Positions 58,801 to 64,000 of a DNA stretch of 64,000 nt are shown here, piece by piece. A program made the position numbers and the translations under genes. The notes beneath the pieces were generated by a model that made no database searches, had not been told where the DNA came from, and saw only the letters and a program-made list of their open reading frames with translations. The DNA is taken from positions 7,266,501 to 7,330,500 of the forward strand of contig OU015655.1 of assembly GCA_907165275.2 (NCBI GenBank). The letters run 5' to 3'. Numbering within the stretch: position 1 is the first letter of the stretch; each line of letters opens with the position of its first letter. The DNA is from Zygaena filipendulae (Eukaryota > Arthropoda > Insecta > Lepidoptera > Zygaenidae).

Positions 58801-61800
58801 AAGATTACTTGGCAAATTACAAAGTTTTCCAAATACAAGTTCAAATGGTGTATATTTCGTACTTGAATGAACTGATGTATTATAAGAAAAGCACCAGTAG
58901 GGTAACCAATTACTCCAATCGTTTTTGTTATTTGAACACTGAATTCTTAAATATGCACCTAAACTTTTGTGTGTATTTTCCAAAGATCCTAATGTTTCAT
59001 GATGATACGCTGTAGAGTTTAATTTCGTTATATTCAATAATTTGCAAACTTCAGACATGGTAGAGGACATAAATTCTGTTCCATTATCGGTTATTATTTC
59101 TCTTGGAATCCCGTACCTTAAAATAAAATTTCTAACTAACTCTCTAGCAACTATTTCCGTTTCCTTAGTTCTTAAAGGATAAGCTTCAACGTATTTAGTT
59201 AAATCGCACTGAAGCGTTAAAATATACTTAAAATTATAGTCATCTTGTTCTAAGGGTCCCATTAAATCTAAACTAAGTCTATCAAAAGCTGTATTTGCAG
59301 TGGTTGTTATAACCATTGGCTGCTTTATATTCCTATTTGGAAATTTCTGTATTTGACACTGTTTGCATTTATTTACATATTCAATGACGTCATTACTTAT
59401 TCCTGGCCAGAAGTAATACTTTTTTATATTATTCAACATCCTATTAACTCCCGCATGACCGCTGGTCGGTAATAGATGGAAATCATTTAAAATAACAGTT
59501 TTCTCGTCTTTATCGTCGATTCGAATCATATTATTAATAACAAGTAATCTCGGTGAATTTGGTACGTTTTTCATTTCCTTCACCAAATTCTTTATGCAAT
59601 AAATATTTTCTTTATTTCGAGAAATTATCAATTCGTTAATATTATTTTTTCTACACATAGCTTCTAATTCTCTCGCTAACACTGGTACAGTCGATAACGA
59701 TCGAGATATCAGATAAATAGTAGATTTCGAAGGCATAAATATACAGTTACCTGTATCGCTAGCGTTTATTACTACATTTTTTAAATGTGGTTGCCTTTTA
59801 CAAATAACTAATTCAATTGTATCTGCTGGTTTTTTGAGAATTTCTACAACTTTAGGTTGATCAGGCCTAGAAGATGCAGGACTCTCTGAGGACGATGTCG
59901 AGTTGAGAGCGTCAGCTTCTAATCTCTTTTTCTGAGCTCGTGTAATGACCGATACTACATTTTCTCTCATTTCTCTCAACTTTGAACAAGTTATCGGGAT
60001 TCGACTTAATGCGTCTGCAGCAGCATTATTTCGACCCGGGACATACTCTATTTCAAAATCGAATTCTTCTAAATATAGTCTAAATTTTGTCAATCTACTC
60101 GAAGGATCTGTCATGTTAAAAAGATAAATAAGTGGCTTATGGTCAGTAACAATTTTAAATTTACGACCATACAAATAAGGTCTAAAATGTCTTGTCGCCC
60201 ATACTATCGCTAATAATTCCAAGTCAATAATAGGATATCTTGTTTCTGCTGGTTTCAAGTTGCGGCTGGCGTACGCTACAACTTGTCCATTGTTATTAGA
60301 CAGTATGGCGCCTAAGCCTACTTTTGATGCGTCAGTCTGTAACCTGAATGTATTATTTTCTGAAAAATCTGGATATTGTAAAACAGGTGGGCTCACTAAA
60401 GCGTTTTTCAGATCCTGAAATGCTAATTCACACTGTTGCGACCAAACAAAAGTTACATTTTTCTTACACAGTTGGTTTAAGGGGTAGGCAATATTAGCAA
60501 AGTTTTTTATAAACCTTCTATAATAGTTTGCAAAGGCAACGAATCGTTTGACTTCATCAGTGTTCGTTGGCCTGGGGTAATGATTTAAAGTTTCTATTTT
60601 CGCTGGGTCGGGCAATATACCGTTGGAAGTAATTTTATGACCTAAATACATTATTTCAGTTCTTAAAAATTCGCATTTCATCGGATTTAATTTAAGATTT
60701 ACTTTTCTTAATCTTTCTAGAACTTTAATAAGATTTCTATTGTGAGAAACTAGTGAATTTCCTATTACAATACAATCATCTAAGTAAATAAAACATTGTT
60801 TGTAATTTAATCCAGACATAGCGATTGTCATTAACCTTGAAAACACACTGGGACTTGTTTTTAATCCCATAGGGCATCTTTTCATTTGATACATTTTGTC
60901 CGTTGTAAAAGCAGTTAATTTACGAGATTTTTCATCTATAGAAATTTGATAACTTTTATCTACGTTAAATGCCGTGTATTTTCGGGATTCTGGTTCTAAA
61001 GACAACTGATAGTAGCTCTGTGATAAGTCTAATTTTGAAAAATATACACTACCTGACAATGAGTCTAATATTTCTGAAATATTCGGTAGAGGAAACTTAT
61101 CATCCTGTATTTTATTATTTAGCTGTCTGTAATCTATAACTAATCTCCATTTTTTCTCGCCAGATTTATTTGTTTTCTTTGGTACGAGAAGAACAGGACT
61201 AGACCATTCGGAAGTGGTCTCTTCTATGATGTCATTATCTAACATTTCCTGAATCTGTCGTTGAACTTCATTTTTTAAAGCATGTGGAGTTCTATAAGGC
61301 TTTATATACACTGGAGTTGCATTGTCCTTCAATTTAATAGAATGTTGTAATAAATTAGTGACAGATAACTTATCGCCGGGAAGTTGAAAAACATCTGCGT
61401 ATTTAGCACATATTTTTTCAATGCATAACCTTTCTTCTCTGTTCAAATAATCTAATTCAAGTAAGTCAAATAATAACTTAACGCGATCAGCATTTATTTT
61501 TTGTTCGCTAAAATCGCATGATTCAAAACTATTTAAACTATATGTTTCTAAGTCTGAAAAATCTAACTTAAATTCTTCATCAGTAGTGTTCAATATTCGT
61601 ACTGGAATTAACCCCTTTTCGGGTTTTGCGATAATTCCCGCTATGAAAACACCTTTACAAATCTCTTTTGCTAAAACTACGCAATCATCGTAATGTTTTG
61701 TAGGTATACGTTTAATAACTTCGCAACGCGGCGGTATAATGTGTCTATACCTATTCATATCGTTAATATTAATCGTCACCGATAGATTATTGTTTCTCAA

Positions 61801-63894
61801 AACTATAGTGTTCATTTCATAATCAATAATAGCTTTATATTTTCTTAGAAAATTTTGGCCTAATATCCCGTCAGCCATACAAGATAAGTTTTTAAATATA
61901 TAAAATTTTTGCCTAAAAACTATTCCACCTATCTCTAAATCAAAGTATGTGTACCCTTCGGATTCTAATTGTCCACACACACCTTTAATCGATATTAATT
62001 CTTTATAAATTTTAATATTATTAAAATAATTCTTATTACTTTCTATCCACTCGTGTTTGGCAACACATAAGTTTGCTCCGCTGTCTACTAATAATTTAAT
62101 ATTAAAGTTTATTCCTAAACTACATGTAATTATACTGCTGTTATTAAAATTATAAACAAAATTATCAATTACTTTGGCGACGAAAAAATTCTGACGACTT
62201 CGCTTGAGCTAAGGTATCATCGCGCTGAATGTGATGAACTCGCGGAAAGTGGGCACGCGACTCCACTGCACGTGAGCGCATGCGGCCTCGATTCGTCGGT
62301 GCTGGGTTAGCATACCTAGGCTTCCAATTACTACGATTGTTATTGTTTAAGTAGTTACTATGTTGAAATCGTTTATTAAAATTACTGTTACGAAATTGCG
62401 AATTATATCTATACCTATGAATTATTTTGATAATATTCTCTACTCCTGTCATAATGGGCAATAAGGCAAGAGCCGTTTTTAAATCAAAATTATCGGTAGC
62501 CATTTTACTTTCTATCGACTCACTGCAATGTACTAAGGAATTAAGTTTTCTATATGAACTATGAATGTCGTCCACTAGTCGATTAATTAATAAGGTATCA
62601 CTAACATTTAATTCTGATCTCGTTATCTTAGATTGGATACCTAGTAATAACACATCTAATTGGCTATACACAATTCGAGCTTCTTCAAGTTTTTTGTGAC
62701 CGATCTCTGTGTTTCTACGAGATGGACCTATTTTACTTAGATAAGTTTTTAATTGCTGTAACTCTAAATATATCTTATTTAATTCATCTATCATATCTAT
62801 TTATTATTACAAGAAGTTATCCAACATCTTTGCTAGCCAAATAAAACAATACCTAATACCTAACACAAAACACACTGTAGTACAATAAACAACAAATTTA
62901 ATCTAGTATTAAATTACGACTTACGGTAGAAAATTTCGCAACGCCATTATGTACGCTCGCCGGACGCCGTGGTCTCGCTGTTGCTGGGCAGGAACCTCGC
63001 ACGTGGCAGCTGTAGATGCTGTAGCAGCTGACTGTGGGCTGTCCGCTGACTGTGGGCCGGGCTATACCCTGGACTCCGTGGGCCGGGATTACCCTGGACA
63101 CCGCTCCTTCAATTCTTGACGCGTTGACGTGACGTGAATTTTTGAAAGATGCGCCGCGATTTATTTTGGCATTTATTTGAATGAATTATATTATCTTCTT
63201 TTCTTCTGATGTTATGGCCATTTCTTGTGTCTTCAGAATTTATAATTTATGTTCTTCATTATTTTTTTTTTTTGCAGTATTTGTTATTGTTGATCTTCAT
63301 AACTTTTTCGTTTTTCTTAAGTAGTCTTCTTTAAAGTGTTGGGTTTTCGGCAGGGTCGCCATGTAATGGCTGGTGCGACGAGGAGACAAATAAAACCATC
63401 TCGGCCGGTGATAATAATAAAAGTCCACGTTTATTTAAAATGTACAACAATTTATAGGCTAATTAATTCTATGTCAGCAAACCTAATTCACTGTGTGTGT
63501 GCAACTGTTCACACACTACAGAATAAGGGCCCAGGAAAGAACACGTTCATGGGTATGCGCGGCGTTTACACCCAATACCTACAATATGTTACAACGAGCA
63601 CACCATGGGCATATCTCAGAAAATCGACGGTGTACTTTTTGGTATCACAACTCATTATTACTTGCTAAAAACATTGTTGACCAGTGTAATTAATCGAAAA
63701 CCCGTGATACACTTTTGTTTAATTTTGAAATATATGCTGTACGTAAGAGGGATAATCTAGCGGGTGTTATGTCCACAAGTGTGTTAGCTTATAACGTATT
63801 TGATTGTTGTGTTAACAGGATAATGTATCTACGGCAACAGATCTCGCGGCTAGAGGAGCTGAAGTCGCAGAACTCGTTCATGTCGGAGGACTAG
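49804..63894 (+). CDS. WAC: WAC: WW-domain adaptor with C-terminal coiled coil
   Basis: Ten coding exons agree in phase: 49804-49844, 49939-49972, 50534-50789, 51783-52088, 53218-53436, 53548-53705, 54361-54586, 56302-56447, 56812-56939, 63819-63894, giving 529 aa. The start [14 protein letters not shown] matches the vertebrate WAC N-terminus. The WW domain is [18 protein letters not shown] with [11 protein letters not shown] (exon 4). An Arg/Ser-rich stretch and a GC-rich Ala/Pro/Thr exon (54361) follow. The C-terminus has [20 protein letters not shown], then [18 protein letters not shown] and [19 protein letters not shown], which form the coiled coil. WAC links transcription to histone H2B ubiquitination through RNF20/40 in mammals. 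The last intron holds a gypsy element in antisense. Confidence 0.92.
50790..51782 (+). other. WAC intron 3
   Basis: This AT-rich intron has no repeat that I recognise. The donor (GTAATT) and acceptor (ATTTCAG) restore a split Asp codon. Confidence 0.7.
52089..53217 (+). other. WAC intron 4
   Basis: It contains a decayed repeat with the CTTTTTTGGAAGTTGGTTAAAA phrase (about 52140-52365) and a family A Helitron-like element (52618-52818). Nothing else is identifiable. Confidence 0.65.
52618..52818 (+). mobile_element. Helitron-like non-autonomous element, family A
   Basis: A|TCCCTACTAATATTATAAAT begins it and GAGTGAAACCGCAGGGAACA with CTAG|T ends it. Flanking A and T match Helitron insertion. 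It is well preserved with all internal blocks (TACGCTTTCACGCC, AACTCCGAAATT). Confidence 0.75.
54910..55108. mobile_element. 199-bp TIR MITE
   Basis: ACCAGCCCCCTAGCCAAGTT at the left is mirrored by ACTTGGCTAGGGGGGCTGGT at the right, with about 30-bp TIRs continuing through GACAATCTA. The centre holds CACGTGATCACG and ACCACGTGAC in inverted positions. It is non-coding. No certain target duplication was found. Confidence 0.75.
55857..56030. mobile_element. About 170-bp TIR MITE
   Basis: TTAACGGCCGCATTCAGAGT at the left is mirrored by ACTCTGAGTGCGGCCGTAAA at the right. The TIRs are about 24 bp including AGTCGTT. The centre is an AT-rich partial palindrome. It is non-coding. Confidence 0.72.
56940..58186 (+). 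other. WAC last intron, part before the gypsy element
   Basis: It contains a family C Helitron-like element (57671-57915). The rest is AT-rich. The stretch 58060-58186 is the immediate 5' flank of the LTR element. Confidence 0.7.
57671..57915 (-). mobile_element. Helitron-like element, family C
   Basis: The reverse orientation of 25866-26055 is visible: GTTCCCGCGGAATTGTTC, CCCCTTAGGGGTTGAATTTT and GATCAGTTG. The CTAG end is eroded to CCCGGGCGG and the far end is approximate. Confidence 0.55.
58187..58345 (-). repeat. 3' LTR of the gypsy element
   Basis: This 159-bp sequence is identical to the copy at 63362-63520. It is preceded on the minus strand by the purine tract and followed by the GAAT target duplication (as ATTC). 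Confidence 0.92.
58346..58382 (-). other. Polypurine tract(s) of the gypsy element
   Basis: Directly before the 3' LTR the minus strand reads GAGGGGAGG. A second, longer tract, AAAGGGGAGGGG, lies about 20 nt upstream (58370-58382). Both are followed by TGTA, as the LTR is. Confidence 0.7.
58477..62208 (-). CDS. Gypsy Pol: protease, reverse transcriptase, RNase H, integrase
   Basis: The frame is open from 62208 (just after a TAG) to 58477, about 1243 codons. It has no good own start and is expected to be reached from gag by a +1 shift. Protease: [13 protein letters not shown] (Asp near 62085). [40 protein letters not shown] and [11 protein letters not shown] (YLDD at 60775-60786). RNase [23 protein letters not shown] and VTDHKPL. 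Integrase: an H-H-C-C finger (GHAGVNRM...CKQCQIQK), then [16 protein letters not shown] (about 59071-59088) and the late Glu in LENTHKSLG. All catalytic positions look intact. The RT has a 20-residue tandem duplication. Confidence 0.9.
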   Translation of the reverse strand, partial: LKRSRQNFFVAKVIDNFVYNFNNSSIITCSLGINFNIKLLVDSGANLCVAKHEWIESNKNYFNNIKIYKELISIKGVCGQLESEGYTYFDLEIGGIVFRQKFYIFKNLSCMADGILGQNFLRKYKAIIDYEMNTIVLRNNNLSVTININDMNRYRHIIPPRCEVIKRIPTKHYDDCVVLAKEICKGVFIAGIIAKPEKGLIPVRILNTTDEEFKLDFSDLETYSLNSFESCDFSEQKINADRVKLLFDLLELDYLNREERLCIEKICAKYADVFQLPGDKLSVTNLLQHSIKLKDNATPVYIKPYRTPHALKNEVQRQIQEMLDNDIIEETTSEWSSPVLLVPKKTNKSGEKKWRLVIDYRQLNNKIQDDKFPLPNISEILDSLSGSVYFSKLDLSQSYYQLSLEPESRKYTAFNVDKSYQISIDEKSRKLTAFTTDKMYQMKRCPMGLKTSPSVFSRLMTIAMSGLNYKQCFIYLDDCIVIGNSLVSHNRNLIKVLERLRKVNLKLNPMKCEFLRTEIMYLGHKITSNGILPDPAKIETLNHYPRPTNTDEVKRFVAFANYYRRFIKNFANIAYPLNQLCKKNVTFVWSQQCELAFQDLKNALVSPPVLQYPDFSENNTFRLQTDASKVGLGAILSNNNGQVVAYASRNLKPAETRYPIIDLELLAIVWATRHFRPYLYGRKFKIVTDHKPLIYLFNMTDPSSRLTKFRLYLEEFDFEIEYVPGRNNAAADALSRIPITCSKLREMRENVVSVITRAQKKRLEADALNSTSSSESPASSRPDQPKVVEILKKPADTIELVICKRQPHLKNVVINASDTGNCIFMPSKSTIYLISRSLSTVPVLARELEAMCRKNNINELIISRNKENIYCIKNLVKEMKNVPNSPRLLVINNMIRIDDKDEKTVILNDFHLLPTSGHAGVNRMLNNIKKYYFWPGISNDVIEYVNKCKQCQIQKFPNRNIKQPMVITTTANTAFDRLSLDLMGPLEQDDYNFKYILTLQCDLTKYVEAYPLRTKETEIVARELVRNFILRYGIPREIITDNGTEFMSSTMSEVCKLLNITKLNSTAYHHETLGSLENTHKSLGAYLRIQCSNNKNDWSNWLPYWCFSYNTSVHSSTKYTPFELVFGKLCNLPSNLKSQVDPMYNFDDYPFELKYRLQKAQTDAHKNLLGNKQLRKYMYDKNINPVTYKKGDLLLLKNQTGDKLDKIFNGPFKVIEDLCCNVKILKNNKEYIVHKNNTKLFHV
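60892..61011 (-). repeat. In-frame 20-residue tandem duplication in the RT
   Basis: Codons 61011-60952 encode [20 protein letters not shown] and codons 60951-60892 encode [20 protein letters not shown]. Most gypsy RTs have this block once, between the first catalytic Asp and YLDD. The two units differ at many third positions, so the duplication is older than this insertion. Confidence 0.85.
62165..62794 (-). CDS. Short Gag-like protein of the gypsy element
   Basis: The product is 209 aa. The N-terminal 110 residues are helical and charged. A short [11 protein letters not shown] segment looks like the entry to a capsid domain. It passes at once into a basic Arg/Asn-rich tail ([12 protein letters not shown] and [14 protein letters not shown]). 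No CCHC knuckle is seen. The length is about half of a usual gypsy Gag, so the capsid core appears to be missing in frame. The frame ends at TGA 62167-62165, overlapping pol in the +1 frame by about 44 nt. Gag normally builds the virus-like particle. This one may need help in trans. Confidence 0.75.
   Translation of the reverse strand: MIDELNKIYLELQQLKTYLSKIGPSRRNTEIGHKKLEEARIVYSQLDVLLLGIQSKITRSELNVSDTLLINRLVDDIHSSYRKLNSLVHCSESIESKMATDNFDLKTALALLPIMTGVENIIKIIHRYRYNSQFRNSNFNKRFQHSNYLNNNNRSNWKPRYANPAPTNRGRMRSRAVESRAHFPRVHHIQRDDTLAQAKSSEFFRRQSN
62179..62188 (-). promoter_or_regulatory. Candidate +1 ribosomal frameshift site
   Basis: Within the gag-pol overlap the minus strand reads UUU UUU CGU C in the gag frame. 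A +1 slip gives UUC GUC in the pol frame. The UUU-CGU pattern is the known +1 shift motif of influenza A PA-X and of plant amalgaviruses. The pol frame is indeed +1 to gag and has no own ATG nearby. Use of this exact site is inferred. Confidence 0.6.
62795..63343 (-). other. Leader (5' UTR) of the gypsy element
   Basis: About 550 bp lie between the PBS and the gag ATG. There is no convincing coding frame. A GC-rich block with repeated GTGGGC...GGAC and GACTGTGGGC phrases lies at about 63020-63100. Confidence 0.6.
63344..63361 (-). other. Primer-binding site of the gypsy element
   Basis: Immediately after the 5' LTR the minus strand reads TGGCGACCCTGCCGAAAA. The TGG start complements a tRNA CCA end. 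The TGGCGACC start resembles PBSs assigned to arginine tRNA in some insect elements, but the tRNA was not tested. Confidence 0.7.
63362..63520 (-). repeat. 5' LTR of the gypsy element
   Basis: It has 159 bp with TG...CA ends (TGTAGTG...CATTACA on the minus strand). It contains a TATA-like CTATAAATTG followed by AAATAAACG, a possible polyadenylation signal, so R would lie between them. It is identical to the 3' LTR. Confidence 0.92.
63521..63818 (+). other. WAC last intron, part after the gypsy element
   Basis: This unique AT-rich sequence lies between the target duplication and the acceptor GTTAACAG that begins the last WAC exon. No feature is seen. Confidence 0.7.
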
Positions 63895-64000
63895 GAGTCG
63901 TGGTGGGGGGTGAGGGATGCCCCCGCCGCCGCCTCGGCCCCCACCCCACCGCACGTGCGCCCCGCGCTACCTATCCACAAATGCACTTTCATTACCCATC
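63895..64000 (+). other. Start of WAC 3' UTR
   Basis: This GC-rich sequence with runs of G and C follows the WAC stop (TAG 63892-63894) and continues beyond the window. Confidence 0.7.

Larger units (their letters stand above)
58187..63520 (-). mobile_element. Young Ty3/gypsy-type LTR retrotransposon
   Basis: This is a 5334-bp element with two 159-bp LTRs that look identical base for base, flanked by a GAAT duplication (58183-58186 and 63521-63524). It lies antisense inside the last WAC intron. Order on the minus strand: 5' LTR, primer-binding site, leader of about 570 bp, short gag, pol (protease, RT, RNase H, integrase), polypurine tract, 3' LTR. No env-like frame is present. LTR identity implies a recent insertion, possibly polymorphic. 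Confidence 0.95.

Noticed and set aside
62898..63101. Open frame in the gypsy leader
   Set aside because: GC-rich repeat phrases, no Gag similarity, and no link in frame to gag.

Overview
This window looks like nuclear DNA of a lepidopteran insect (butterfly or moth). It is AT-rich, its genes are split by introns full of mobile elements, and it carries many short Helitron-like elements plus the interspersed 'AACCGACTTCC' repeat type that are familiar from Lepidoptera. The species cannot be named from the sequence alone.

Four conserved protein-coding genes can be rebuilt exon by exon, with every splice phase agreeing. They are: RALGPS on the minus strand (285-14959, 11 coding exons, 576 aa, a Ral GTPase exchange factor with a PH domain); CECR2 (dikar) on the plus strand (23399-38903, 10 coding exons, 2024 aa, a bromodomain chromatin-remodelling subunit); an intronless prefoldin subunit 1 gene on the minus strand (43160-43546); and WAC on the plus strand (49804-63894, 10 coding exons, 529 aa, a WW-domain and coiled-coil adaptor). 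A two-exon THAP-domain gene at 46922-47648 is broken by one in-frame stop. The genes are ordinary housekeeping and regulatory loci and show no sign of being a functional cluster.

Between and inside them lies a dense set of mobile DNA. A full-length I-type LINE (15491-20867) with two open reading frames and a 13-bp target duplication, followed by a decayed Copia remnant, fills the space between the divergent RALGPS and CECR2. The last WAC intron holds a very young Ty3/gypsy-type LTR retrotransposon in antisense (58187-63520) with two identical 159-bp LTRs, a 4-bp target duplication, a short Gag, and Pol in the +1 frame. Non-autonomous elements include about 17 Lep1-like Helitron copies, three tRNA-derived SINE copies, several TIR MITEs and fold-back elements, and mariner, LINE and Copia fossils.

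The most interesting observations are: a candidate +1 frameshift site of the UUU-CGU type at the gag-pol overlap of the gypsy element; a 20-residue in-frame tandem duplication inside its reverse transcriptase; an apparent loss of the Gag capsid in an otherwise young copy; an unclassified inverted cluster of CTCGAG-containing repeats in CECR2 intron 5; and a THAP gene whose only visible defect is a stop at the invariant tryptophan.
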